NCBI RefSeq assembly: GCF_900091435.1
Contig: NZ_FMCS01000005.1
Span: forward strand, 124,001-188,000
Reading direction: 5' to 3'
Source of the DNA: Micromonospora chaiyaphumensis
Lineage (GTDB): Bacteria > Actinomycetota > Actinomycetes > Mycobacteriales > Micromonosporaceae
Length of the DNA: 64,000 bases
The notes under the pieces are model-generated. The model was not told the origin of the DNA. It did no database searches and saw only the letters and a list, made by a program, of their open reading frames with translations. The position numbers and the translations under genes are program-made. Shown here one piece after another: positions 33,667 through 43,259 of this stretch. The first letter of the stretch is position 1. Every line of letters begins with the position of its first letter.

Positions 33667-34561
33667 GGCCGTACTCCTCTTCTCCGCGCCAGAAGTAGAC
33701 GAACCCGCCGATGCCCATGACGACTGCCCAGAACAGGCCGAGCGCCCAGAGCCGCAGGGGGGAGCTCACCAGGTTCGCCTGGTGCGAGTCGAGCAGCGAG
33801 TACCGGGCCAGCTCGATGAAGACCAGCGGCGGGTTCCATTCCAGGACGGACGCCGCCCAGTTCGGCAGGTGCTCCCGGAACAGGGAGACCGGGTAGAGCA
33901 CGCCGGAGGCGTACAGCCAGGTCCGCATCACGAACGGCATGACCTGCTTGAGGTCGGTGACCTTGGAGCCGAGCCGGGCCATCACCATGGTGAGCCCGAC
34001 GTTGAAGATGGTCTGCAGGAGCAGCATGGGAGCGATCAGCAGCCAGCGGAAGGTGATCGGCTCGCCGGTGAACAGCACGATGGCGGCCAGCACGATCATC
34101 GACATGAGCAGCTGCTGGAGCTGCACCAGGGTGACGGTGATCGGCAGCGCGGCCCGGGGGAACTGGAGGGCCCGGATCAGCCCCAGGTTGCCGGTGATCG
34201 CGCTCGTGCCGTTCTGCACCGCGGTCTGGGTGAACATGAAGATGAACACGCCGGTGCACAGGTACGCGATGAAGTTCGACACGCTCCGGTGCTGGGACAG
34301 GATCACGCCGAAGATCAGGTAGTAGACCGCCGCGTTGGTGAGCGGTGTCAGCACCTGCCAGAGTTGGCCGAGCTGGGTGTTGCTCAGCGAGGAGGCGACC
34401 TTCGCCCGCGAGTACGCGGTCATGAAGTGTCGGTACGCCCACAGCCGGCGGGCGTACTCGGCCAGGGGTGGGCGTTCCCCGGCGACCCGCAGCCCGTACC
34501 GCTGGGCGAGCTGGGCCCGGGTCAGCCCGGAATCGGGGTCGGCCACCGCGGTGTTGGCCAT
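33659..34561 (-). CDS. tagG: teichoic-acid/polysaccharide ABC exporter, permease subunit
   Basis: The 300-residue protein has a cytoplasmic N-terminal arm and six predicted membrane segments of the ABC2_membrane type: the LGQLWQVLTPLTNAAVYYLIFG start after helix one, and LNTQLGQ-like amphipathic entry. FRHLPNWAASVLEWNPPLVFIELARYSLL near residue 250 is the family-typical EWNP motif before the last helices. It belongs with TagG/Wzm/RfbD. ATG 34561 is the start; ATPase and permease genes overlap. It is the first gene of the exporter operon, and lies divergent to the TetR regulator with a palindrome between them. Confidence 0.87.
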   Translation of the reverse strand: MANTAVADPDSGLTRAQLAQRYGLRVAGERPPLAEYARRLWAYRHFMTAYSRAKVASSLSNTQLGQLWQVLTPLTNAAVYYLIFGVILSQHRSVSNFIAYLCTGVFIFMFTQTAVQNGTSAITGNLGLIRALQFPRAALPITVTLVQLQQLLMSMIVLAAIVLFTGEPITFRWLLIAPMLLLQTIFNVGLTMVMARLGSKVTDLKQVMPFVMRTWLYASGVLYPVSLFREHLPNWAASVLEWNPPLVFIELARYSLLDSHQANLVSSPLRLWALGLFWAVVMGIGGFVYFWRGEEEYGRG

Positions 34562-34688
34562 GGTCAGGCGCTCCGATCTTTTGTGCCGATGGGGAGCAGG
34601 AAGATGTGTCGCGGCGTGGAAATCTAGCGCGGCCGGGCGGGGAGGGTGCCTCGCTGCTGCCGGAAAGGTAGTCCAAAACACGTCGGGA

Positions 34689-34709
34689 CGCAACCGTATC
34701 GTCGTTGCG
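34689..34709. promoter_or_regulatory. candidate TetR operator in the tagG-tetR gap
   Basis: CGCAAC-N9-GTTGCG is a perfect six-base inverted repeat, 21 bases in all, lying 15 bases before the TetR GTG. A TACATT -10-like hexamer (34711-34716) directly follows it, so a bound repressor would block the tetR promoter and perhaps the divergent exporter promoter. Confidence 0.5.
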
Positions 34710-34723
34710 CTACATTGTCCCAC

Positions 34724-35356
34724 GTGACGACCGAGAAGAGGCGTGCCCCGGCCGGCGCGGCGGTGCTGCGCGGGGAGATCACCAGTGCCATCCGCGCCGC
34801 CGTGATGCAGGAGTTGGCCGAGGTCGGCTACGGCCGCCTCTCCATCGAGGCCGTGGCCCGCCGGGCCGGGGTCAGCAAGACCGCGATCTACCGTCGCTGG
34901 CGTTCGAAGCTCGACCTCGTGCTGGACATGGTCTCCGCGGCGGCGGGCCGCAACCTGCCGCTGCTGGACACCGGCAGCCTCCTGGGCGACCTGGAGATCC
35001 TGCTCCACGTGATGGCCCGTGCGCTGCGTCACCGGCTGGCCTCGCAGATCATCCCGGACCTGCTGGCCGAGGCGGCCCGCAACCCGCAGATCGCGGAGAA
35101 GCTCCAGGCCGCCCTGGACGACTACCAGCAGGCCGTGGGCCGCATCCTGATCGGCCGGGCGGTCGAGCGGGGAGAGCTCTCCCCGGACACCGACCGGCGT
35201 GCCGCCGTGGACCTGATCGTCGGTCCGGTCTACTGGCGGATGGCCATCTCCCGGGCGCCGCTGGAGCTCGACGAGGTGCCCCGACTGGCCTCCGCGATCG
35301 TCGCGGCCCTGCGGGTAGCATGCTTGGGGCCTGTCCGCGACGAGGTGGAAGTCTGA
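34724..35356 (+). CDS. TetR-family transcriptional regulator
   Basis: The 210-residue protein has an N-terminal TetR helix-turn-helix (ITSAIRAAVMQELAEVGYG, then LSIEAVARRAGVSKTAIYRRW, residues about 40-60) and an all-helical ligand domain. The C-terminal ELSPDTDRRAAVDLIVGPVYWRMAISRAPL is the TetR_C-type dimer helix. GTG 34724 is used as start; the transcript is probably leaderless, as a TACATT hexamer lies eight bases before it. It stands between the exporter operon and the aminotransferase operon, facing both, and may control one or both. The ligand is unknown. Confidence 0.85.
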   Translation: MTTEKRRAPAGAAVLRGEITSAIRAAVMQELAEVGYGRLSIEAVARRAGVSKTAIYRRWRSKLDLVLDMVSAAAGRNLPLLDTGSLLGDLEILLHVMARALRHRLASQIIPDLLAEAARNPQIAEKLQAALDDYQQAVGRILIGRAVERGELSPDTDRRAAVDLIVGPVYWRMAISRAPLELDEVPRLASAIVAALRVACLGPVRDEVEV

Positions 35357-35510
35357 CCCCCGGTCGCGTCGTCGGCGGCCGGCCCGTCGATCATGAACAG
35401 CAGGACACAACTGGCCGGACATTGAACGCGACCAGGTTGTTTTCGTCACAAACCGCTACCATCCCCAGAACGTTCCCCCACTGAGCAACGTGTCGACAGG
35501 AGGAAGCCCC

Positions 35511-36620
35511 ATGGTCGGGCCGCATCCAGAGTTCATTCCCCCAGCACGACCGATCATCGGTGAGGCCGAGATCGAGGCGGCTGTCCGGGTGCTGCGGAGC
35601 GGCCGGGTCGTGCAGGGCCCCGAGGTCGCGGCGTTCGAGGAGGAGTTCGGCGACCTGGTCGCCGGCCGGCACTGCGTCGCCGTCAACTCCGGCACCTCCG
35701 CGCTCCAGCTCACCCTGATGGCGCTCGGCTTCGGCCCGGGTGACGAGGTCATCGTGCCCTCGTTCTCCTTCGCGGCCAGCGCCAACGCCGTCCGGCTGGT
35801 CGGCGCCGAGCCGGTCTTCGTGGACATCGAGCCGGGCAGCTTCTGTGTCGACCCGCAGGCGGTCGCCGCCGCGGTCACCCCGCGCACCGTCGCCATCATG
35901 CCGGTGCACCTCTACGGTCACCCGGCCGCCATGGACCAGATCATGGCCATCGCCGAGCGGCACGACCTCGCCGTGGTGGAGGACGCCGCCCAGGCGCACG
36001 GGGCGACCTTGAACGGCACCCCGGTCGGCGCGTTCGGCACCGCCGGCTGCTTCAGCTTCTACCCGACGAAGAACATGCACGCCCTGGAGGGCGGCATGGT
36101 CACCACCGCCGACGCCGAGCTGGCCCGCACCCTGCGGCTGCTGCGCAACCAGGGCATGGAGCAGCGGTACGCCAACGAGATCGTCGGCGCCAACATGCGG
36201 ATGACCGACGTCGCCGCCGCGATCGGCCGCGTGCAGCTCACCCAGCTCGCCGAGTGGACCGAGCAGCGCCGCGCCAACGCCAAGTTCCTCGACTCGAAGA
36301 TCACCGGCATGGTCACCCCGCCGGTGGCCGACGCGGCCAAGCACGTCTACCACCAGTACACCGTGCGGGTGCAGGGCAACCGCGACGCCGCCATGGCCCG
36401 CCTCACCGAGCTGGGCATCGGCAACGCGGTCTACTACCCGACCCCGATCCATCGCCTCAAGCCCTACCTCGACGCCGACGGCAAGCCCGGCCCGTGGGAC
36501 CTGCCGGAGACCGAGCGCGCGGCCGCCGAGGTCGTCTCGCTGCCGGTGCACCCGTCGCTGAGCCCGGCCGACCTGGAGCGGATCGCCGAGGGCGCGAACC
36601 TCGCCGGGGGTGCCCGATGA
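35511..36620 (+). CDS. PLP-dependent sugar aminotransferase (DegT/DnrJ/EryC1/StrS; WbpE-like)
   Basis: ATG 35511 lies seven bases after AGGAGGA (35498-35504). The 369-residue protein has the family motifs: NSGTSALQLTL for PLP phosphate, VIVPSFSFAASANAVRLVGA, VVEDAAQAHGA (Asp158) and the internal-aldimine Lys187 in FSFYPTKNMHALEGG. Enzymes of this family convert a keto-sugar nucleotide to an amino sugar with glutamate. The overlap with the Gfo/Idh gene (ATGA) and the other pathway genes in the window point to the WbpE-type 3-amination of UDP-3-keto-GlcNAcA. Substrate is inferred from context; the family is certain. Confidence 0.9.
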   Translation: MVGPHPEFIPPARPIIGEAEIEAAVRVLRSGRVVQGPEVAAFEEEFGDLVAGRHCVAVNSGTSALQLTLMALGFGPGDEVIVPSFSFAASANAVRLVGAEPVFVDIEPGSFCVDPQAVAAAVTPRTVAIMPVHLYGHPAAMDQIMAIAERHDLAVVEDAAQAHGATLNGTPVGAFGTAGCFSFYPTKNMHALEGGMVTTADAELARTLRLLRNQGMEQRYANEIVGANMRMTDVAAAIGRVQLTQLAEWTEQRRANAKFLDSKITGMVTPPVADAAKHVYHQYTVRVQGNRDAAMARLTELGIGNAVYYPTPIHRLKPYLDADGKPGPWDLPETERAAAEVVSLPVHPSLSPADLERIAEGANLAGGAR

Positions 36621-37645
36621 GCGAGGCCCGCAAGCTGCGCGCCGGCCTGATCGGCCTGGGCGCCATGGGGCGCAACCACGCCCGGGTGCTGTCCAACCTG
36701 GACGGCGTCGAACTGGTCGGCGTGGTCGACCCGGCCGGCGACGTGACCGGCACGCTCCGCGCGCCGGTGGTCCCCGCGCTGGAGGACCTGCTGGCCCTGG
36801 GCATCGACTACGCCGTCGTCGCCTGCCCGACCGCCCTGCACGAGCAGATCGGCCTGGAGCTGGCCGCCAACGGGGTCGGCGCGCTCATCGAGAAGCCGCT
36901 GGCCCAGTCCGTCGAGGCCGCCACCAAGCTGGTGGAGGCCTTCGAGTCCGCCGGTCTGGTCGCCGGCGTCGGCCACATCGAGCGCTACAACCCGGCGCTG
37001 CAGAGCCTGCGTACCCGGCTGGAGGCCGGCGAGCTGGGCGAGGTGTTCCAGGTCGTCACCCGGCGCCAGGGCCCGTTCCCGCACCGGATCGCCGACGTCG
37101 GCGTGGTCATGGACCTGGCCACCCACGACATCGACCTGACCGCCTGGGTCACCGGCCGGGAATACACCTCGGTGTCGGCCCGGACGGTCTCCCGCAGCGG
37201 CCGGCTGCACGAGGACATGGTCGCCGTGGTCGGCCAGCTCTCCGACGGCACGATGGTCAACCACCTGGTCAACTGGCTGAGCCCGCTCAAGGAGCGGTCG
37301 ACGGTGGTCACCGGCGACAAGGGCTGCTTCGTCGCCGACACCCTCACCGCCGACCTGACCTTCTACGCCAACGCCGCCATCGACACCGAGTGGGAGGCGC
37401 TGCGCGCGTTCCGCGGTGTGGCCGAGGGCGACATGGTCCGCTACGCGATCCCGAAGCGGGAGCCGCTGCTGGTGGAGCACGAGCGCTTCCGCGACGCCGT
37501 CGAGGGCAAGCAGAGCGACATCGTGACGCTGCGGCAGGGTCTGCGGACCGTGCAGGTGGCCGCCGGGCTCCTCGAGTCCGCGTCCGACGGCAAGGTCGTC
37601 TCCGTCGCGCCCGCCGGGAGCGACGCGGAGCCGGCACTGCGATGA
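36617..37645 (+). CDS. Gfo/Idh/MocA oxidoreductase (WbpB-like sugar 3-dehydrogenase)
   Basis: The 342-residue protein has the Rossmann motif GLIGLGAMGRNHA (residues 10-22) and catalytic-site Lys93 in the family signature IEKPLAQ. GHIERYNPAL and DLATHDIDL, with the active-site His, complete the pattern of the WbpB/WlbA-like group. These oxidise the C3 hydroxyl of UDP-N-acetylglucosaminuronic acid, making the keto-sugar used by the adjacent aminotransferase. The ATGA overlap with that gene, and another with the next glycosyltransferase gene, shows a tight operon. Function beyond the family is inferred from this partnership. Confidence 0.88.
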   Translation: MSEARKLRAGLIGLGAMGRNHARVLSNLDGVELVGVVDPAGDVTGTLRAPVVPALEDLLALGIDYAVVACPTALHEQIGLELAANGVGALIEKPLAQSVEAATKLVEAFESAGLVAGVGHIERYNPALQSLRTRLEAGELGEVFQVVTRRQGPFPHRIADVGVVMDLATHDIDLTAWVTGREYTSVSARTVSRSGRLHEDMVAVVGQLSDGTMVNHLVNWLSPLKERSTVVTGDKGCFVADTLTADLTFYANAAIDTEWEALRAFRGVAEGDMVRYAIPKREPLLVEHERFRDAVEGKQSDIVTLRQGLRTVQVAAGLLESASDGKVVSVAPAGSDAEPALR

Positions 37646-39336
37646 GCCCGGCGCCGGTTCGGCGGACGGTCTCCGCGGTGAAGCGGCGGCTCCCCCGGCG
37701 GTGGCGCATCGCGCTCCGCCGGGCCGCCGCCGGCGACCGGCCCTGGGAGACACCTTCGGTACGTGAGCTCTGCGAGCTCCCCGCCACCACGCCGCTGCTC
37801 GTGCACGCGGGCGGGATCGCGGACGACCGGGCGCTCGGCGGCATCCTCGCCGCCCTGGCCCGGTTGCCGGAGTTCCACCTGGCCCTCGTCCGCACCGACG
37901 CGGACGGGGCGGCCGTGCAGGAGCTGATCCGCCGCGCTGGCAAGGCACGCCGGAGGGTGCACGAGGTGCCCCGCCCGCGTCGGCTGACGCCGGCCTTCCT
38001 CGCCTCGGCGGACCTGGCCGTGCTCGGGTTCGCCCCGGAGGGGGACCAGCCCGCGCCGGTGCCCGCCGTTCTCGACGCCTACCGGGCCGCCGGGCTGCGG
38101 ATCGTGGCCGGCAACGCCCGGCCGGTACGCGAGTACCTGGCCCGGCACCGGGCCGGCGAACTGTTCGTGCCCGGCTCGGTGCCGTCCTTCGTGAAGGCCG
38201 TCGAGCGGGCATGGGACCGCACCGCGGAGGCGCCCGAGGCCGCGGAGCCGACCGTGGCACCGTTCGAGGCCGGCACACCGGGTCCCTGGCGGGCCCTGGG
38301 CGCCGGGCCCGTCCGGCTGGGCCTGGGCACCGCCAACTACGCCGGCCAGCTCTCCGCGCTGGCCGCCGCGATCAGCGCCGCCCGCCCGGACGTCGGCGTG
38401 GAGCTGGTCGTGGCCAAGCCACCGGCGACCTTCCGGTACCCGGCGGACCGCTACCTGCACTTCCCGGCCGAGCACCAGCTCGACGTGCAGCTGGACCAGA
38501 TCCGGCGGGTGCTCGGCGCGTACACCCACCTGATCGTCGACGCCTTCCGCCCGGTGCTCGGCCGGCTCAACGGCGACGATGTGGCGGCCGACCTGCCCGC
38601 ACTGCGCCGGGCCCGGATCAAGGTCGCGCTGCTGGCGCACGGCAGTGAGATCCGCCACCCGGGCGCGCACCTGGAGCGGCACGCCGAGTCGGCGTTCCGG
38701 GACGCCCCGGAGGACCTGCGGGAGCGGCTCACCGTGGTGGCCGAGCGGAACCGGCGCACCGCCGAGGAGAGCGGCCTCCCGCTGTTCGTCACCACCCCCG
38801 ACCTGCTGGACGACGTGCCCTTCGCCACCTGGGCCCCGCTGGTGGTCGACGTCGACGGCTGGGCGTGCGACCGTCCGGTGCTGGAGCGGGCCCGCCCGGT
38901 GGTGCTGCACGCCCCGTCCAACCGCTGGACCAAGGGCACCGACCGGCTCCTGCCCCAGTTGCAGGAGCTGCACGACCGGCGGATCATCGAGTTGCGGCTG
39001 GTGGAAGGTTTGCCGTACAGCGAGATGCGCCGCCAGGTGCAGGACGCCGACATCGTCGTCGACCAGCTCGTGATCGGCAGCTACGGCACGTTCTCCTGTG
39101 AGGGGATGGCCGCCGGCAAGGTGGTGGTGGCCTACCTCAGCGAGGCTGCCCACCGGGCGGTCGGCGTCCAGCCACCGATCGTGAACGCGACGCCCACCAC
39201 GCTGGTGAAGGCGATCGAGTCGCTGCTCGACGACCGCGCCGCCGCGACGGCGCTCGCCGCCGAGGGGCCCGGTTACGTCCGTGATCAGCACGACGGTCGG
39301 CGGACCGCCGAGGTCTTCGACGCCTTCCTCCGGTGA
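37642..39336 (+). CDS. glycosyltransferase-like protein with two GT-B-type parts
   Basis: The 564-residue protein starts at ATG 37642, overlapping the previous stop (ATGA). The first 190 residues look like half a glycosyltransferase (LLVHAGGIADDRALGGILAALARLP, then ADLAVLGFAP). The rest forms a more complete unit: GLGTANYAGQLSALAAAI, a long middle segment and a GT4-like C-terminus with VVLHAPSNRWTKGTDRLLPQL and SYGTFSCEGMAAGKVVVAYL. No membrane segments or signal peptide are present. It likely adds a sugar to the wall polymer. Donor and family number are not certain; it does not carry a textbook EX7E motif. Confidence 0.7.
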   Translation: MSPAPVRRTVSAVKRRLPRRWRIALRRAAAGDRPWETPSVRELCELPATTPLLVHAGGIADDRALGGILAALARLPEFHLALVRTDADGAAVQELIRRAGKARRRVHEVPRPRRLTPAFLASADLAVLGFAPEGDQPAPVPAVLDAYRAAGLRIVAGNARPVREYLARHRAGELFVPGSVPSFVKAVERAWDRTAEAPEAAEPTVAPFEAGTPGPWRALGAGPVRLGLGTANYAGQLSALAAAISAARPDVGVELVVAKPPATFRYPADRYLHFPAEHQLDVQLDQIRRVLGAYTHLIVDAFRPVLGRLNGDDVAADLPALRRARIKVALLAHGSEIRHPGAHLERHAESAFRDAPEDLRERLTVVAERNRRTAEESGLPLFVTTPDLLDDVPFATWAPLVVDVDGWACDRPVLERARPVVLHAPSNRWTKGTDRLLPQLQELHDRRIIELRLVEGLPYSEMRRQVQDADIVVDQLVIGSYGTFSCEGMAAGKVVVAYLSEAAHRAVGVQPPIVNATPTTLVKAIESLLDDRAAATALAAEGPGYVRDQHDGRRTAEVFDAFLR

Positions 39337-39416
39337 CCCGCGCCGGTCGTCTCCGGACGACCGGCGGGGGGAGCCGGACCGACCGTGCCAGACCTGTGAA
39401 CGAGGAGAAGCACCCG

Positions 39417-41051
39417 ATGCGAGCTGTGCCGTCCACCGACGCCCGACCGACCCGGGGGAGGGTGGTGATGCTCGTCGACAACGGGGTCCACGGCGACTCC
39501 CGGGTGCAGAAGGCCGCCCGGTCGGCCGCCGAGGCCGGCTGGGAGGTGATCCTGGTCGGCATCCTGAAGGGCACCGCCGCGGAGGAGAACTGGCGGCTCG
39601 GTGACGCTGAGGTGCGCCTTATCCGGGTGCCCAGGCGGCTCCCGCACCCGATCACCTATCGTCGGGCCCTGCTGCGCCGCCCGCTCGCCTACAAGCCGGG
39701 GCCCGAGGCGAAGCGGAAGCTGAACAAGCTCAAGGCCCGGCGGGACGACCTCAACTTCCGGCTCTCCGAGATCAAGGTGACACGGCAGGGCGGCGGGCCG
39801 CGCTGGGCCGAGCTGACCGGCAAGGCCCGGCTGGCGTCGCCGTACTTCCTCAACAAGGTCATGTTCAAGTGGGTCGGGCTCCGCTCGCGGGAGCTGAAGC
39901 GGCTGCAGGAGCAGCAGCAGGACCCGAACTCCCGGCTCGACCGGGCGGCGCTGCGGTTCTGGCAGGGCCTGCAGGGTGACCGCGCCTGGCGCCGGCTGGA
40001 CCCGGAGCTGTGGGACTTCGAGCTGGCCTTCGCCTCGGTCGTGGACGAGCTGAAGCCGGACCTCATCCACGCGCACGACTTCCGGATGCTCGGCGTCGGG
40101 GCGCGGGCCGCCATGCGGGCCCGGGCCGGCGGTCGCGACGTCAAGCTGGTCTGGGACGCCCACGAGTTCGTCCCCGGCATCATCGGCCGGCCCACCAACC
40201 TGCGCTGGCTGCCGGCCCAGATCGCCTACGTGCGGGAGCACGCGCCCTACGCCGACGCCGTCATCACCGTCTCCTCGACGCTGGCCGATCTGCTCCGGGA
40301 GACCCACGACCTGCCCGAGCAGCCGGCCGTCGTGTTGAACGCCCCGCCCGCCGCGCTGACCGCGGAGCAGCGGGCCGTGCCGGTGCCGGACATCCGGGGG
40401 CTCTGCGGCATCGACGCGACGACCCCGTTGCTGGTCTACTGCGGCGGCATCAACCCGTCGCGCGGGGTGGACATCATGATCCGCGGCCTCACCCGGATGC
40501 CCGACGCGCACGTCGCGCTGGTGTCGGTGCATCCGAACGGCCGGGTGCCGATCATGTACGAGCTGGAGGAGCTCGCCGCCGAGCTCGGCGTGGCCGACCG
40601 GGTGCACCTGCTGCCGTACGTGCCGCACTGGCAGGTGTCGGCCTTCGTGGCCCCGGCCGACCTCGGCGTCATCCCGATCCACCACAAGCCGAACCACGAG
40701 ATCGCGCTCATCACCAAGTTCTTCGAGTACGCCCACGGCCGGCTGCCCATGGTGGTGAGCGACGTCAAGACCATGGCCGAGGCGACCCGGGCGACCGGCC
40801 AGGGTGAGGTGTTCCGCGCCGAGGACCTGGACGACTACCTGCGCGCGGTGCGCGCGGTGCTGGACGACCCCGAGCGGTACCGTGCCGCCTACGACCGGCC
40901 GGGCGTGCTGGAGCAGTGGACCTGGGAGGCGCAGGCCCGGGTGATGGACGAGGTCTACACCCGCCTGCTGCCCGACCACCCGAAGGCGGTCACCACGGAT
41001 CCCGCCACCCCGTCCCTGCCGACGCAACGGTCGGCGGTGCCCGTCCGCTGA
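39417..41051 (+). CDS. GT4-type glycosyltransferase (paralogue of 49603-51222)
   Basis: ATG 39417 lies 10 bases after GAGGAG (39402-39407); a GTG at 39333 overlapping the previous stop is a less likely start. The 544-residue protein begins with the GT-B loop GRVVMLVDNGVHGDSRVQKAARSA and has a helical insert of about 130 residues. It then has KLVWDAHEFVPG, VITVSSTLADLL and the donor-domain LVYCGGINPSRGVDIMI, PYVPHWQ, and HEIALITKFFEYAHGRLPMV. It is clearly homologous along its whole length to the gene at 49603. Sugar donor is unknown. A perfect palindromic terminator follows. Confidence 0.85.
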   Translation: MRAVPSTDARPTRGRVVMLVDNGVHGDSRVQKAARSAAEAGWEVILVGILKGTAAEENWRLGDAEVRLIRVPRRLPHPITYRRALLRRPLAYKPGPEAKRKLNKLKARRDDLNFRLSEIKVTRQGGGPRWAELTGKARLASPYFLNKVMFKWVGLRSRELKRLQEQQQDPNSRLDRAALRFWQGLQGDRAWRRLDPELWDFELAFASVVDELKPDLIHAHDFRMLGVGARAAMRARAGGRDVKLVWDAHEFVPGIIGRPTNLRWLPAQIAYVREHAPYADAVITVSSTLADLLRETHDLPEQPAVVLNAPPAALTAEQRAVPVPDIRGLCGIDATTPLLVYCGGINPSRGVDIMIRGLTRMPDAHVALVSVHPNGRVPIMYELEELAAELGVADRVHLLPYVPHWQVSAFVAPADLGVIPIHHKPNHEIALITKFFEYAHGRLPMVVSDVKTMAEATRATGQGEVFRAEDLDDYLRAVRAVLDDPERYRAAYDRPGVLEQWTWEAQARVMDEVYTRLLPDHPKAVTTDPATPSLPTQRSAVPVR

Positions 41052-41060
41052 CGCGCGCTC

Positions 41061-41100
41061 ACGAGAAGGGGCCCGGCCGATCGGCCGGGCCCCTTCTCGT
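41061..41100. terminator. 20-bp perfect palindrome, bidirectional terminator
   Basis: Bases 41061-41080 and 41081-41100 are exact reverse complements. It sits ten bases after the glycosyltransferase stop and 35 bases before the convergent gene's stop at 41136. Confidence 0.88.
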
Positions 41101-41135
41101 TCGCCTGTGCTCCGCCGGCGGGCGGTCCGGGCGGT

Positions 41136-43259
41136 TCAGTCGTCCAGCAGCAGCCGGTCGTAGCCGGACTGGGTGACGGTCCAGTCCCACGTCTTCAGGA
41201 CGTGCTCGGACGCGGCCCGCCCGGCCTCCGCCCACCGCTCCTCGGTGGCCGTGGCGGCGAGGATCCGCTCCGCGGCCTCCTCGGGGGTGGCGACCACCCA
41301 GTCGGCGGGGAAGAGGCTACGGGCGCCGTGCGGCTTCCCGGCGAAGAACGGCCAGTCGCGGACCACCGGCACCGCCCCGCTGGCCGCGCCCTCCACCAGG
41401 CCACAGTGGAAGCTCTCGCGCACCGAGGCGCTGAGGATGATCCCCACCTCCTGGAGCGCGGCCGGGACGTCGTCGGTCTGCCCGTACCGCCGGACCGCGC
41501 CGAGCGGCTCCAGCTCGGCCAGGTCCTTGCTGAACAGCTTGCCGTAGTCCTTGGCCGGCTTGCTGGTCCGGTTGTTGAAGTCGCTGCCGATGAGCGTGAG
41601 CCGGTAGCGCTCGTCCCGCTCGCGCAGCCTGCGCAGCACCTCGATCGCCCAGCGCGGGTCCTTGGCCACCGAGCTGAACCCGACCATGCCGAGGGTGAAC
41701 CGGGCGTCCGCCGGCTTCGAGCGGGGGTACCGCTGGAGGTCCATGGCGTTGTCGATGACGTGGAGCCGGGGGCCGTCCGCCTCGGTGAGCTGGGGCAGCA
41801 CCGCGGTGGACAGGTCCTTGAGGTGCTCGGAGACGAAGACGACGTCGTCGACCCGGGAGAAGTCCACCAGGTGCGGCCAGAAGTTGAAGGCCTCGAAGCT
41901 GTGCAGCCGCACGATGATCCGGGCCGTGCCCGGGTCGTGCAGCGTGAACAGCGCCGCGGTGGCCTGGCACCAGTCGACGAAGACGGTGTCCGCCCAGTCC
42001 AGGTGCGGCCGCAGCCACTCCTCGATCTTGGCGCCGTACGACGACTCGCCGGCCAGCAGGTGCTCCATGACGGTGCTGCCGCTCAGGGCCAGCGGCCGGG
42101 TCACCGGGTCGTCGTAGAGGTCGAGGAACCGGACCTCCACGTTCGGCATCGCCCGGTAGCGCTCCAGGATCTCCTGGAGGAAGTTGTCGTTGATGAGCGT
42201 GGTGACCAGCAGCCGCAGCGGCCGGTCGGCGGGCACCGGGGCGGCCGGGGCGAGCCGGCCCCGCTTCGCGGACAGTTTCCGGGCCGCGGTGCTCTCCCGG
42301 AACGGCGCCAGGAAGGCCCCCGGGTCCTCGCTCATGGGCGAGGAGAGCCGGTCGAAGTGCAGCACCCGGTTGGAGGCCAGGCTCCACGCCCTGGACACGG
42401 CTGCGGCGGCCTTCTTGCTGTCCCGGGGGAGCAGGCTGTCCGCCAGCGCCAGCTGGGCCCGGATCGCGTCGTGCAGGCCGGTCGGCACCCGGCCGAGCGC
42501 CAGCTCGGCCTGCGCCGCCTTGGTGAGCACGTCCGCGCGGGTGCCGGCGCTGCTGATCCGGCTGACCGCGGCGGAGGCGGCCCGGGCCGCGACGGCCGGC
42601 CGGCCGGCCTTCACCGCGCTGTCGTGCAGCCGGACGGCGAGCTTGCTGCGGAAGCGGTCCGGCACGCGGGGAGCCGCCACGGCGCGGGTCCAGAACCAGG
42701 CGCCCGCCGGGTTGCTCATGACCGTCTGCCCGGTGGCCTTGCGCAACGTGGTCCGGACGGTCTGCGTCGCCGCCCGGCGCGCGCCCCGGGCACCGATGCC
42801 CGCCGCCGCGGAGACCTGACGCTCCAGCCGCCGGCCCACCGACTCCGGCCGCCGGGCGTCGAGCGCCCGCTGCGCCGGCACGAGCCCGTAGTAGGCGCCG
42901 GCCCGGGTGTTGCGCTGGGCCATCTCCCACACGGTGTGCACGGCGCGGGCGTCGAGGGCGACCAGCAGGTCCGCCTTCCGGTAGAGCTGCCGCAGCCACG
43001 CGTTGCGCCGGGCGTGCAGCCACACCTTCCGGTTGGCCGGCGCGCGGCCGAGCGCCTTGCGGAGCCGGGCGTCGCGCTTCTCCCCGGGCACGGCGAAGGT
43101 GCGCACCTCCGCCAGCGCCGGGTCGACCGGCAGGTCCGCGCTGTTGAAGAAGCACGCCACGGTGACGCTGGCGCCCCGGGCACGGAAGCGCTCGAGCGCC
43201 TCGATCAGGACGGCCGGCTGCTTCGGCGCGGTGGCGGCCACGATGAGCACGGTGGTCAC
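41136..43259 (-). CDS. large two-part glycosyltransferase, GT4-like C-terminus
   Basis: GTG 43259 overlaps the previous stop (GTGA) and gives 707 residues. The N-terminal 320 residues begin TTVLIVAATAPKQPAVLIEALERF, run through Arg-rich helical segments and show no clear domain. From about residue 345 a GT-B fold appears (LRLLVTTLINDNFLQEILERY), then DTVFVDWCQATAALFTLHD and VDDVVFVSEHLKDL. It ends with FTLGMVGFSSVAKDPRWAIEVLRRL and a late ESFHCGLVEGAASGAVPVV, the GT4 EX7E region. It is the third gene of a leftward operon led by the 2-epimerase. It probably adds a sugar to the wall polymer. Confidence 0.78.
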   Translation of the reverse strand: MTTVLIVAATAPKQPAVLIEALERFRARGASVTVACFFNSADLPVDPALAEVRTFAVPGEKRDARLRKALGRAPANRKVWLHARRNAWLRQLYRKADLLVALDARAVHTVWEMAQRNTRAGAYYGLVPAQRALDARRPESVGRRLERQVSAAAGIGARGARRAATQTVRTTLRKATGQTVMSNPAGAWFWTRAVAAPRVPDRFRSKLAVRLHDSAVKAGRPAVAARAASAAVSRISSAGTRADVLTKAAQAELALGRVPTGLHDAIRAQLALADSLLPRDSKKAAAAVSRAWSLASNRVLHFDRLSSPMSEDPGAFLAPFRESTAARKLSAKRGRLAPAAPVPADRPLRLLVTTLINDNFLQEILERYRAMPNVEVRFLDLYDDPVTRPLALSGSTVMEHLLAGESSYGAKIEEWLRPHLDWADTVFVDWCQATAALFTLHDPGTARIIVRLHSFEAFNFWPHLVDFSRVDDVVFVSEHLKDLSTAVLPQLTEADGPRLHVIDNAMDLQRYPRSKPADARFTLGMVGFSSVAKDPRWAIEVLRRLRERDERYRLTLIGSDFNNRTSKPAKDYGKLFSKDLAELEPLGAVRRYGQTDDVPAALQEVGIILSASVRESFHCGLVEGAASGAVPVVRDWPFFAGKPHGARSLFPADWVVATPEEAAERILAATATEERWAEAGRAASEHVLKTWDWTVTQSGYDRLLLDD

